Shown in pieces: positions 53,301 to 64,000 of a stretch of DNA of 64,000 bases. Position 1 is the first letter of the stretch. Every line of letters begins with the position of its first letter. The position numbers and the translations under genes are program-made. Under the pieces are notes generated by a model. It saw only the letters and a list, made by a program, of their open reading frames with translations, had not been told where the DNA came from and searched no databases. Origin of the DNA: Acanthochlamys bracteata (taxonomy: Eukaryota > Streptophyta > Magnoliopsida > Pandanales > Velloziaceae); contig CM034126.1 of assembly GCA_019914995.1 (NCBI GenBank), positions 1,493,001 through 1,557,000 on the forward strand, given 5' to 3'.

Positions 53301-56300
53301 ATTAAATACAACCACCTATATGATTATGGATGCCAAAAGTTCTCGTATCAAAGAGCTTTATATCAGCAATGCCAAAACGAAGGATTGACAATAAAAGAAT
53401 ATATTGATGCAAAAGTGAGTTAAAGATCAAACTTCAAGAAAAGCTCTATGAAATGAAGGCCTCTTTGGTGTCGGTTTAGGAGGGATTTACTTTAAGTATG
53501 TTCTGATTGATGAACATTTGAGCAGTTTGTAAGGTTGTTGAGTGTTCTGGTGCCGTCAAGGCAAATAATCAGCAAGCACTTTATACTCCCTATCATTCAG
53601 AAGCATGAAGTATAGAACTCCTTCCACAGTTTTTTGCTTCAGTGTTAGAAGTCATGCTTCCAATTAAGCATGCAACCAAGTTTCTCAGTATGTGCACACT
53701 TACTACCAGTTTACATAGATTTCTTTTACTTAGAGCATAAAAACTAAACTATTGCAATTAAGCTTAATTAGAAACTAGCTAAAACTAAATATAAGAACTC
53801 AAATCAACAATTTAATCTTTTGCAACAAACATTATAGACAGGTTAAAGTAACAAGCTTCGACCTGGCTGTCTAGAATGGCTTTAGCATCACTATTATGCT
53901 GGACCCATCTGTCTACAAGAATCCGAAAGGCATCGTCTCTCGACAGGAAAGAACCAAAGAAGTGCTGCAGTAAAAAGGTGAATTGACATGTTGATATCTG
54001 TCATGCGAAGTCCAACACGTGAAACTAGAAGGACAATGACTACATCTTAAACAGTCTCACTGAGTTTAAAATCCTTTCTATAATAAGCAAGATCAGAAGT
54101 AAAAGGGATCAAGCTCACCTTCTTTCCTCCAGCAACTAATTCGATGGCGTTAGGAAATATTGCAGCTGTTTTCGCTTTACGAACACAAGTGATTTCATTG
54201 AAAGGAATTGTTCTCTACATCAAAAGACAATGCATTTCCAATAAAAGAAGTACAATTGGAAATAGCCCAATTTGAAGCAAGGAAACCTTCTTCAAAAAAG
54301 AAAAAGAAAGATATGTCCCAAACTATCTACTGTCGCTCGTACGATTTGCACATCTGTGAATACCATGAGGCATTATCTTTATAATTTGGAGACTGGCTGT
54401 TCAAATTATTAAGCATAATCAAATTAAACACATGATTGTTTTGCATCATCCATACTGATGCATACAGCACAAAATGGATGACAGACAACACCAGTAAAAA
54501 CAAAAGTGTAACTTTAAGGTTAAGCAAAATTACAAGAAGATATACACCATTTTGCGGAGATTTTTTCTGAAAAATGGAATTTAAAAATTGAGAAAGATAA
54601 GACATGATAATTAACTGGGATAGACAACATTATGCTCAACAATGGCACCATGACGGCAAATGTTCACTAAAACATAATGGCGTGTATATTACTATTCTGT
54701 ACACAGATGAAAAGAAAAGCATATACATAAAACTCCAGAAATGAATGAAACTGTTTCCACTTTTGTCCACATACAAAAAGAACTCCAGCATTAGAGCCGT
54801 GTTTTCAATAACCTAATATGGTGCACTTCCACTTCTTCCACTCTTTCACTGTTTCTTTAACAAAATAAAAGAACCATTTCATGTTTTATCTTCTTCCCAG
54901 CCAACAGTATTCTTTGCATAGTGTCATCATTTATAAAATTAAAAGATTTTGAGGCAGAACAATAAAAGATTACAAAACCAAGAAGCTCATTATTCAGAAA
55001 CCAAAGTAGTAATGAAAAATTGCTCAGAGTCAAATGGATAACCTAAGTAATGACATAAGCTAAATAGTTCTGAAGAAGTACTAAGACAAGGTTACCATCA
55101 AATCAAAGTGAAGGCATACAGTGAAGAAGTCGATTATGTATACCTTTGTCTCGTACCCAAAAATGTTTGAGTAAAAGCATACATGATGAAGGAACAAGTA
55201 CATATGGCCCTAGAAAAGAAAATATGTTTATCAGAAAAAAAGTTACGTAACATGAAATTTGTAAGAAAAACATATTGTTCACTACTGACTAAAACAAATA
55301 CAAGACATAAGATCCACACCAAGAATTATGTCCACCTCAACAAAAACAAGAGAGGCACTGCACATAGTATTGGTTCAGTGATGCAACCTCCTCAACTCAA
55401 CCAGAACAGGGAACTAAAGCAATCACCAATAGTATCAATAGATTTCCAAGGGTGGTAGTACAATCTCCACTCTTAACGATATGGTCTTTATCCTACCAAA
55501 TAATTTTGAACTTCCCAAAATTTGAATAAAAAATCCAAACCGCTAAATTTGGTCTTTCTTGCTAAACTTCCAAATGTCAACAAAAGGTTTTAAAAAGAGT
55601 ACCTGAAGAAGAATGTTTTCCTGGATAGCACAATTAAAATCCTGGACAAGCACCTATAGACAATTAGAAACCAGGTAAGTTTATTCAATTTTAGAACACT
55701 CTTAAGCATATTAAATAAGCAGGCAAGTAGAAGGCACAACCTTTGTTAAAAGTTGATTAGTTTAAGTTACTTTAAGCCATATCAATACACAAAAATGAAA
55801 ATAAAAAATTATTTTTAGAAAAGTACACGAGCGCACGCACATGGAGTAATCTAATTCAACAGAACGAAGAAACACATTTTAACAAGCTCCTTCCTCATTA
55901 TGGGATTGTGTCTACATTTCTAACTCGCTGGAAACACTTGAAGCCATCTCTACACAAATATTCAACATCTAAAAATTCAAGTGAACAAAATTTGATATAG
56001 GAAACACCTAAGCTAGGAATTCATATTACTCTCAAGACATACCTAACTTACTCTACAGCACTTAAACCATCTCAATAAGCGAGGGGGAAAAATCGACATA
56101 AAAATTTTCAAATCAATGAATCAAACCTCATCAGATGGAAGCCGAAACAACAACCTATACTCCTCGCTTTTTGCGGTCATAGCAGCACTCTGCAATCAAA
56201 CACTCACAAAACCAATTGAGATTCAAAAACCTTCAGAGAATAAAAAACAAAACCTAATAGCTATTATCAATCAATTGATCAAAGAATGAAGAGCAAGCCG

Positions 56301-56446
56301 CAATTGCTTACAGGAACATCAACTTCTCTCCGATCGAAACCTTCAGCGGAGTGAACCGAAGATGTCTCCGAGGGAGGCTCCGACGAGTCCTGCTTCTTCG
56401 AAGAAGCGGACCACCGGCTGCTTGATGGTTCCGGCGAGTTCACCAT
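47369..56446 (-). CDS. VAD1: VAD1-like protein: GRAM domain, VASt domain, membrane segment and coiled coil
   Basis: Seventeen exons: 56446-56312, 56189-56127, 55653-55603, 55209-55144, 54214-54119, 53964-53863, 52611-52517, 52449-52289, 52172-52132, 52062-51975, 51894-51811, 51735-51681, 50446-50380, 49575-49485, 48683-48627, 48400-48105 and 47602-47369. All phases match and give 593 residues, close to Arabidopsis VAD1. A Ser-rich start leads to a GRAM domain (about 52-165; SEEYRLLFRLPSDEVLVQDF), a disordered acidic linker, then a VASt domain (about 258-415; VPDHFTMVSEARFP, GAKFGQCQEVQKLRIYKN, VIETSQQINNVPYGD). Near 500-524 there is a hydrophobic membrane segment (LILAFSAIFILMQITIIVLL), and the C-terminus is a coiled coil (RFYYLKEEMMMVETRLEG). 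GRAM and VASt modules bind membrane lipids, VASt having a sterol-binding START-like fold. VAD1 limits the spread of hypersensitive cell death along veins. The exon 9 acceptor and the 48683-48400 join were decided by phase. The middle of VASt (DLAVYPWQQQEHLLTRNMSF) is unusual. Confidence 0.88.
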
Positions 56447-59400
56447 ATAGAACTCCCTAGAATCTCTCGTTATCCCTCTTTATCCCTAGCTCTCTCTCCC
56501 CTCTTTAAATTTCTGTCAGATAGAAACCGATCACGGGCGGTTTAGTGAGAAGTTGGTGGAAGGTTTATTAGGAATATGAGGGCAAGTAGGTGAAATTTTC
56601 AGACCGACAGATAGGGGCAGAAGCCGGGAAACGAAATGAAAGACTAAAAAGACGGAAATAGGTAGAAAACATAAATTGCTTAGTATATAATCTCGGCTCC
56701 CTTTAAAAAGCGGAGTATTACAAACGGAGACCCTCAATATATTTTTGCATTACAAGACCCCCATAATTCCCAGTGAAATATCAGAATAATTTGGTTCTTT
56801 TGCCGAATAGGAAACTTGAAGAACCGAATGTCCAATAAGTGTAGGTTGATGTTTGGTACAGCTTATTTTCACTTATTATTTTAATTTTTATTTCAAATTT
56901 TAATAAAATATTTAAATATTATATAATTATTTTAATTTATAAAATATAGAAAACTTTTACGTCGTGAAAAGGACTTAATTTTTACAAATTTTTGAAGTAT
57001 CTTTTCTTTAGAAAAATTTCTTTTTTCTTGTTTTTAATAAATACTCTAAACATTTTCTAAGTCTGAAGACACAATTTATATTAATTTTTTAATTCAGTAA
57101 ATAATAGCGTAGTAATAAATAATCTTACGAAACAGTTTAATTTTTAACTTCACTTAATTTTCATATTTAAATTCAAATATATTTTTTATTTATTATTTTA
57201 AGTTTTATTCTACATTTATTAATTATATTTTTTAAAAAATATAATTTATATATTTTAATTATTTCAAATTTATTTTGTAATTTTAAAAAACTTTAGCTTA
57301 ATATTGAAATTTATTGGTGAGAGCAAGGACTCAGATACTGTTTGACATTGTTTGTAATTTTTTTTCATTCTATTTTTTTATATTCTTCAATAAAAGTTTT
57401 TAAATCATTTATTAAATTTTTAAAAATTTTAAAAATATATATTTTTTACATTATGAATTTTATTATTATATTTTCAGATAAATATAAAGCTTATTTTTTA
57501 AAAATTCAAATTAATTTTTAATCTAAAAAAATATTTTCAACAGTATTTCAAACATATCTAGAGTGACTTAATATAGATTGTTTCAAGTATCTGTAATTAA
57601 ATTTTATAAAAATAAAAAATAAAAAATAGAATTTTTTTAAAAATAAAGAGAAATTAAAATTCAGTATTTATATTTTAATTTTTTTTAAAATATATTAAGA
57701 ATTGAAAAATATAATTATATTTAAAAATGTATAAATAAAAAGTTAGAATAAAATTTTATATATAATAATAAAATTTTGAATATTTTGTATAATTAAAATA
57801 TATAAATTATTTAAAAATTAAAAAAATTAAAAAATTATAGGTATTTGAAACACGTAAACACACGTTGAAGTATATAATAACGAATTGGATTACTTCTGTG
57901 ATCGTCGTTGTCAAAAAAATTGGCACATATCGTGCTAGTGCGCTTCTTACGTCACGTCGACTGGAAACACTTGCGACAAAAGTAACAAAGGCAACATCAT
58001 CCCACGTCAGAAAATAAAATAATTCGAAGCAGATATGAGAATGCATAGGTTGGTGTCCATCTGAACCATGTTGTTTTAACCATTAAAGGCTTCGAAAAAG
58101 ATCTACAAATACTTATAAAAAAAATTAGTTTAATTTTTTTAAACTAATTTAGAATTTTAATAATTTAGTTATTTTTTATTAAAAGATAAGTTTTAAAAAA
58201 ATTTCTTCTTTATCGAGAGAGGCATTCAGAAAAAACTTACAAAATATTCTACCAAAACAACACCTCGGTATGTCGTTGTGTCATTGTTAGGACGTGTTCG
58301 GCGACATTTTTTTTATACATATTTATTAATTTTTTATAAAATTTTTAAAAAATTTATTTTAAAATTTAGAAATATTAAAAAATTATATATAATAATCTTT
58401 ATATTATTTAGTTTATTAAATTTTAAATTAAAATAATAAAATTTGTTTATCAAAAAATTAAAAAATATTTTTTATTTTTTAAAAATAATTTTCAAAAGTA
58501 CTTTTGAAACAACGGCGGTTAGTATGCGTTTGGTATTTATTTTTAGAAAAAGAATTTTTATTTCAATTTAATATTTTCTAATAAATTTATAAAATATTCT
58601 ATATACTTTTTTTAAAATTTAAAAAGTACTCTTATATATATATAGCAAAATCTAATTATTATTAGTTTTGAAATAAAAAATTTATTTTTATAATAAAATA
58701 AAAATGTTTTTATTTTAGAAAGTATTTTTGGTAGGCATTTATAAGCAGCTCTTTAGAGTACTGGCTCCGTTAAGTGCAATGGACTAGTCGGCTATAACTG
58801 GATCTAATGATCGACGAAGAAAGCTAGCAAGTTCAACTTGGGCCTAGCGCCCAGCCCACAATTGAGATTGGTGTTTAAGTGAGACCTCTAGGTGAAGAAT
58901 TTCCGCATTCTTTGTTATGCTTCTGTAAAGAAAAAGTCCCTTTCTGTCACTTTTTCTCCTCACGATATTCATTCACCGTGAGAAAAGCAACTCTAGCGAA
59001 GTTTTCCAAATTCTCATTGTGGGCTCTTGTGAAGGGCCACATAAATTGAAAGACCAAGCACGCTTTATAGGACAAAAGACTCGCTAGATAGGAATCTTAG
59101 CAGCAGCAGTAGCTCTTCCCTTTCTCTAATTCCAACATCAAATGCAACAAAAGCTATTTATTCTATTTACTGTTATTCAACTAAAGCCTATTCTATATTC
59201 TAATCCTACGCTAAAAGAAAGGAATTTCAATTAGTGGTGTTCATTAGTTTAATTGAAATATCCTAATGTGTCTGTGAAACTTAGGCGGAATCAGTAGTCC
59301 AGATCCAATAACTAGCCATTGTATTAAACATGTCAGATCCAACCTTGATATTCGCGCTCTTTTTTTTGTGTTTTTTTTTAAAAACAAGCTTTGTTGGAAT

Positions 59401-60899
59401 TCTCTCGAACTTTTATCATTGCGGTTGATGTTCAAATATAAGTGAAACATGGAATCCTTCGTATAAGCATCACTGCTGGGAAGATTGCAGCAGAGTTAGT
59501 GAGAGTTTAAATTTTAAAAGTATTTTTAAAATTTAATTATTTTATAATAAAAACTATTTTTTAAAAAAAGTTTTATTTTTTATAAAATAAATAATAAAAT
59601 TTATTATATAGAATTTTTTTATTTTCTAATTTTTAAATAAATTTTTTAATATTTATAAAACATATATTAAAAATATAAATTATTAAAAATATTTTTAAAA
59701 AAAAATGCCAAAAACGCCTCTTAATTATGTGCGGTAGCAATTTTATAAATATTTTGAGAGTTCTTTTTACAATATTTTGTTTAAACAGTAAAAAAGTTTT
59801 TAATTTGATAACTAAATTGTTTTATTTAAAAAAATATATTAATAATAAAATGTTAAAAAAGTTTAATTTTATATTATTTATCAATAATTTAAAATGATAT
59901 TTATAAAGATTTAATTGCACTTTTTTTTATTTTCAATTAGTTTTAAAATTTTTAATTCGTCAAAACTAAACTTTTATAATTTTTAAATTTTAAATAAAAT
60001 TTTAAAATATTATAAAATAAAAGAAATTGTAAAAAAATCTTTTCGGAAACTTACCGGCAAACGCGTCCTTTTTCATTCAGCAGTGATCCTTGGCCGTCTC
60101 CCCTGGCCTGTGAGCAAAATGATCAAGAAACAAAAAATTTCTTCATGCCAATTACGGCCATGAATTCACCAAAAATATTTATCTGTCAATGTGCAAGCAT
60201 TTTAAATAGTATCAAACGATTATTATTTGTGGTGAGTGTTTCTGACTTTCAACATCTACTGTGACAGTATATATTATTCGTTGACAGAATGCAACTGTGC
60301 AAGTGTTTGGAGGGTGCTCCGCGATTTACCAGCAAAGGACCTAGAATGTCCAAAAGTAATTTGAAGTACCAAAAAGGTTTAAAGACAACCGTAAAGGCCT
60401 GATGTCGCAAAATTAAGCAATAATTATAACACGAATCTCAAGACAAACTACGGTCAAGATAATAGGTCTAGCATGCGTTTTATTCCAACAACGACGACAG
60501 CGTCAATGCTGCTTCAAGAAAATGACATCTTGTCCACTCTCGGAGACAAAGACATTATTAGACGGTTACTCCGGTTCTAAATCTTCCGCTATAATCCAAA
60601 GTCCAATCACACCATTGACTCACACTAAAGACGTATTTCAGTCTGTAAAAATAACTCTACAAAATTAAGTTCGACAAAATAAAATTAAAACAATTTGAGT
60701 TATTCGAACAAATTAGAATATAAAAACGGTTTTAAATTTAAGAATTTGAAACCAGTACACCAACCCAACTCCTTCCAACGTGGCACATCAACAAGCTATT
60801 AAAGGTAGACTCCTTTCTTAAAATAATAAAACTTGTTCTTATAGTACCCTACAGTAATGCTTAATCAGAGGAGTAAAATTTGCTGTATGGACCAAACGT
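56447..60899. other. long AT-rich intergenic region with several MITE-like units
   Basis: 56447-56760 is the leader and promoter region of the VAD1-like gene. Further on come AT-rich repeat units at about 57340-57560, 57560-57860 (ending TATTTGAAACACGT), 58290-58518 (listed), 58520-58735 and 59510-59720. A segment at 58750-59490 is less AT-rich but has no readable gene. No RNA gene was recognised. Confidence 0.5.
58290..58518. mobile_element. Tourist-like MITE
   Basis: The left end starts GGACGTGTTCGGCGAC and the right end reads TACTTTTGAAACAACGGCGG. TTA flanks both sides (58287-58289 and 58519-58521). The inverted repeat is imperfect, but the AT core matches the other elements of the window. 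229 bases, non-coding. Confidence 0.6.
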
Positions 60900-60928
60900 A
60901 GCTGGGGGTCTGTAGCGCTGAGTGAGCA

Positions 60929-61120
60929 TTGGGTCCAGCAACAGCGGCGCAGTTACACTCTGTACCGTTTCCATCCATTGAATGGCAACCGTTTGATGCT
61001 TATCAGATGGCGACTAATACGGTCTTCCAAGATTCACCTACAGTCCAAGGGGTCTATGATTTGGAGAGGCAGCGGGCTCAGTGGGCAGCGGCGATGGCGA
61101 TGTACTTGGGCCTTGTTTAG
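60929..61120 (+). other. short open frame with protein-like composition, unidentified
   Basis: The frame ends at a stop at 61118-61120 and includes FPSIEWQPFDAYQMAT and LERQRAQWAAAMAMYLGLV. Its base composition is much less AT-rich than the surroundings and the Trp, Gln and Ala content looks coding. It has no good ATG at its left end (the first internal ATG is at about 61007) and no signal or domain I recognise. It may be the last exon or a fragment of a gene whose other exons I did not find. I give no function. Confidence 0.3.
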
Positions 61121-62728
61121 TAAAAGGGGCGCACCAGTTGGCCCACATCACCCTTTACATTTTACACAGACCACTAATCATGCTTTCTGAAAGCATTATT
61201 GGAACTAATCATGATCGTTAAACTGCTTATGGAATTTCAAATGAGGTCCTACTACTTCTCTTAATTTACAGTGCTCATTTTCAAGATATAAAATTAAATG
61301 TTGCGAAAGATCATGAGAAAGATGCATAACATCAGAGAAATTTTGCAGTATAGATCGGATGACAAGAACAATCCACTTACGGAAGTGACGGTTGAAATTC
61401 GATAATATAAAACATGCAATTCTAGTTAGAGATGATCGACGTTGAAGGGTAAGATTCATGAAAATCAATAATGAGAGGAAAACATTATTTAAAGCAGTCG
61501 CTAGAGGTCTCATTTTGCAAAGTTTCCATCAATTATCAAATTGCAATTATGCAGTTAATTACTATATCTTAATTGAGATGGGGTTCCCAAATCTGGAACG
61601 GAATCAACGAGCAAATCTTATAGCATGGTCTCATGCTACAGCATTCAATTATAATTTAATAGTGAATTAAATTCTTTATTAGTTGCTTGATTTAACGTTT
61701 TTTCTTAATAACAATAATATAGTCCCCAAAGCAAAAGGTGTTGAAGCACATTTGCTGCTCCTGCTCTTACTATACTGCTGGGTGATGCAGTTCTGCTTCT
61801 TTTCCCCCACACTCTCTCACTCACTTTCTTTCTCTCTCTTCTTTCTTTCTCTTTTCTTTTATTTCTTTCTCTCCCTTCTTTAACTTTTTGTTCTTGCTGA
61901 AGGTTAGAGACAGAAGGGCTAGTTAGTTGGCCGGAGTATTGCCCGTGGAAACCCTAGCAACGAAGCTGCTTTTGAAAATTTTGTTTTAAGTTTATCTGGT
62001 ATTATTCTAGTAGAGTAGATTCCTTGATGTATTTTGTCATCTCGGATTGTTTTGTTTTGTCTTCTATAGATTTAATTTTTCCCGCATTGCCAATTTTGCT
62101 TTTGGTGGGAATAGTTTGGGTACTTGGAGCATTTAATTTCGGGAAGGTTGATTGTTGGTAGCAGGGAGATCTATGAGAAGTCTGATTTAGTTGTTAAATT
62201 TTGATTTCTATTTACACTTATTATAATTTCAGTTGAACCGCTTTGATTAGTTGAAGAATGTTCATCATCATTTTCACTTTCTCTGCCAACATTAAGTTTG
62301 GTGTATGGCAGATCTTTAGTTAAAACAAATGCGCTTAGTTTAGTTTTTTATTTCTTCTGTTCCTTGAAAATGTTGTTACTAATTTTGTTGAAGCAGCTTT
62401 GGCTGATGACTCTGAGTTGTTTTGCTTGTTGAAGTAGCTTTAGGCTCATAGAGATCCTTCTTGTCTTTATGCACTTTCACTATTGTGATTGTGAGCTCCA
62501 ACACTATCTAATTATGCTGCTTATTGGTTCCCTTTACAGGTCCATAACAATTTACTGTTCTCTTCCCTTGTGGAAATTTAACCAAGAATTAGAGAAGGCT
62601 GAATTTCTTGAAGCCTTATATCTGGACTTAGATTCAATGCAATTTGCAGACGTTGCAGGCTACAACTACGTGGTTGAATTTTCTAGCCACTAGCATCAAG
62701 CACAGGTGATGATAGAGATCTCTTGAAG
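61121..62728 (+). other. promoter, leader and probable leader intron of the AGC kinase gene
   Basis: 61803-61882 is a strong pyrimidine tract (CT-rich, typical near plant transcription starts). Further right are T-rich, stop-rich sequences with no gene. A good acceptor (caagcacag followed by GTGATGATAG) stands at about 62706, 23 bases before the ATG at 62729, so the leader probably contains an intron. A promoter position was not fixed. Confidence 0.45.
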
Positions 62729-64000
62729 ATGAATTTGCCTGAATACAAGATAGCACCCAAGGAGCTCCCTGCTGTAGATCAGCGATCTAATTTACATAAG
62801 CCTGTCGTCAGGGAGAAAGAAGGTCCATTGATTGCTCATAAGAGTCGTAACTTAGATTCCAGAACTCTATCAAGGAACTTGGAGGCTGTAGCAGTTGGTA
62901 AAGAATGGAAGGGGAAGAACTTTTCTAGTGAACCTAAGGATATAATGTTTCTGCCTGATGGTCCAAGCCTTAGGAGCTCTGAAGGTCCAAGCTTCAGAAG
63001 CGAGGGGTCTTATGAAGATGGAGCACGCAGTTCCTTCTCCGGGGCAATTCATCCCCCAGAACCAATTGATGCTGATCTCATGACTACTGTGTATGTCACT
63101 ATTGATCAGAGGAGCTCTGAGCCGCCAGGTTTGATGAAGGACCTTTCAGTTAAAGGGCCTTCCATAGAGGACCTCTCAATTAGGGTCTCAAGTGTAAAAC
63201 CTAGTGCTGCAAGCGTTTCGCCAGATGAAAGAATGATTGAGGAACCCAGCGAGTCGGGTGCAGCCTCTTCTCCCTTTTCTGTTCCATGCCCATCTAGGAA
63301 TATGGATACTACACCATATTCTGATGAAAAGGAGTGTGTATGGGATGCATCACTCCCTCCTAGTGGCAATGTGAGTCCTCATAGCAGCATTGACAGCACG
63401 GGTGTTGTGACAGCCATGAGCGTTGTAAATAGCTGCACAGGCACTTACCGGAGTGACTGCCTTACTAGTGACGGCATGCTCAGTGTTGAGAGGAATTGTG
63501 AAAGTGGCAAGGCTAGTGTTAGAGGTGAATCAATGGAGAGCGGAAAGACTAGCATGAGCCGAGCAAGTGATAGTAGTGGTGTTAGTGATGAGAGCAATTG
63601 GAGCAATGTCACACGAAGTGCGAACAAACCCCATAAGGGTAATGATCCTAGATGGAAAGCAATTCTTACTATAAGAGCTCGTGATGGTATATTGGGTATG
63701 AGTCATTTCCGGCTTCTCAAACGACTAGGATGTGGTGACATTGGTAGTGTTTATCTTTCTGAATTGAGTGGCACAAGGTGCTATTTTGCAATGAAAGTCA
63801 TGGATAAAGCATCCCTAGCTAGTAGGAAGAAGTTGACAAGAGCTCAGACGGAGAGGGAAATTCTCCAGCTTTTGGACCACCCCTTCCTGCCTACTCTTTA
63901 CACCTATTTTGAGACAGATAGGTTCTCTTGTTTGGTCATGGAATTCTGTCCGGGCGGTGATCTACACACATTGAGGCAGAGACAACCAGGGAAACATTTT
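62729..64000 (+). CDS. AGC-VIII protein kinase (D6PK/G11A-like), N-terminal part, cut by the window end
   Basis: The frame is open from the ATG at 62729 to the last base, 424 codons. Residues 1 to about 315 are Ser-rich, hydrophilic and probably disordered, with repeated SSE, SVKPS and SGV patches. The kinase domain starts at about 326: [20 protein letters not shown] holds the glycine loop (Gly334, 336, 339), [11 protein letters not shown] the catalytic Lys (Lys356), and TEREIL the helix-C Glu (Glu375). It then runs [15 protein letters not shown] and [16 protein letters not shown] to the window end. The [15 protein letters not shown] string is characteristic of the plant AGC-VIII group that includes D6PK and G11A. 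Those kinases phosphorylate PIN auxin carriers at the plasma membrane. Whether this one does is inferred only. The catalytic loop, the DFD motif and the C-terminal part lie outside the window. Confidence 0.93.
   Translation, partial: MNLPEYKIAPKELPAVDQRSNLHKPVVREKEGPLIAHKSRNLDSRTLSRNLEAVAVGKEWKGKNFSSEPKDIMFLPDGPSLRSSEGPSFRSEGSYEDGARSSFSGAIHPPEPIDADLMTTVYVTIDQRSSEPPGLMKDLSVKGPSIEDLSIRVSSVKPSAASVSPDERMIEEPSESGAASSPFSVPCPSRNMDTTPYSDEKECVWDASLPPSGNVSPHSSIDSTGVVTAMSVVNSCTGTYRSDCLTSDGMLSVERNCESGKASVRGESMESGKTSMSRASDSSGVSDESNWSNVTRSANKPHKGNDPRWKAILTIRARDGILGMSHFRLLKRLGCGDIGSVYLSELSGTRCYFAMKVMDKASLASRKKLTRAQTEREILQLLDHPFLPTLYTYFETDRFSCLVMEFCPGGDLHTLRQRQPGKHF

Overview
The window is nuclear DNA of a flowering plant, most likely a eudicot. 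Genes are split by short AT-rich introns with GT..AG borders. Gaps between genes are very AT-rich and full of short terminal-inverted-repeat elements. The gene families are plant-specific or have plant-specific forms: a classical arabinogalactan protein, phytocyanins, a BAHD acyltransferase relative, a class-I phospholipase A1, a [10 protein letters not shown], a VAD1-type GRAM/VASt protein and an AGC-VIII kinase. The species cannot be named from the sequence alone. No bacterial, viral or organellar block was recognised.

Layout, left to right. 0-9 kb: a cell-surface cluster, with a GPI-anchored arabinogalactan protein (3.13-3.61 kb, +) and two two-exon phytocyanins (5.29-6.02 and 7.75-8.73 kb, both -). 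11.5-15.3 kb (-): a seven-exon gene for a glycine-rich protein with a C-terminal coiled coil and a Cys cluster, function unknown. 16.7-19.2 kb (-): a BAHD-fold protein whose two signature motifs are both degenerate, in the manner of the CER2/CER26 wax proteins. 20.5-23.0 kb (+): exon-like blocks of an unidentified, probably decayed gene. 24.5-28.1 kb (+): an intact eight-exon Rab1/RABD2 GTPase. 30.9-32.5 kb (-): a four-exon MYB-related factor. 34.4-35.9 kb (-): an intronless plastid-type phospholipase A1. 40.3-42.2 kb (+): a four-exon acidic protein of unknown function with an internal duplication. 43.3-46.1 kb (+): a broken enoyl-CoA hydratase 2 gene. 47.4-56.4 kb (-): a 17-exon VAD1-like gene. 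62.7 kb to the window end (+): the N-terminal part of an AGC-VIII kinase.

For the multi-exon genes, splice sites were chosen by eye. Where exon phases are reported, they sum to an uninterrupted reading frame: 195, 195, 303, 397, 202, 240, 488 and 593 residues for the eight multi-exon genes called intact. The genes do not form one pathway. The only functional grouping is the extracellular GPI-anchored trio at the left end. Elsewhere the neighbours belong to separate processes: vesicle traffic, plastid lipid hydrolysis, wax-type acyl metabolism, transcription, lipid-binding control of cell death and kinase signalling.

Much of the non-genic sequence is explained by Tourist-like MITEs (about 190-250 bp, TIR starting GGGYGTGTTY or similar, TAA/TTA target duplications). 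At least one clear copy lies in the Rab1 gene and one in the BAHD-like gene. The most unusual items are the hydratase pseudogene that ends in a fold-back of its own last exon, the unidentified decayed gene at 20.5-23 kb, and the duplicated 48-residue block in the 40.3 kb gene. I found nothing that I could defend as a wholly new biological system.
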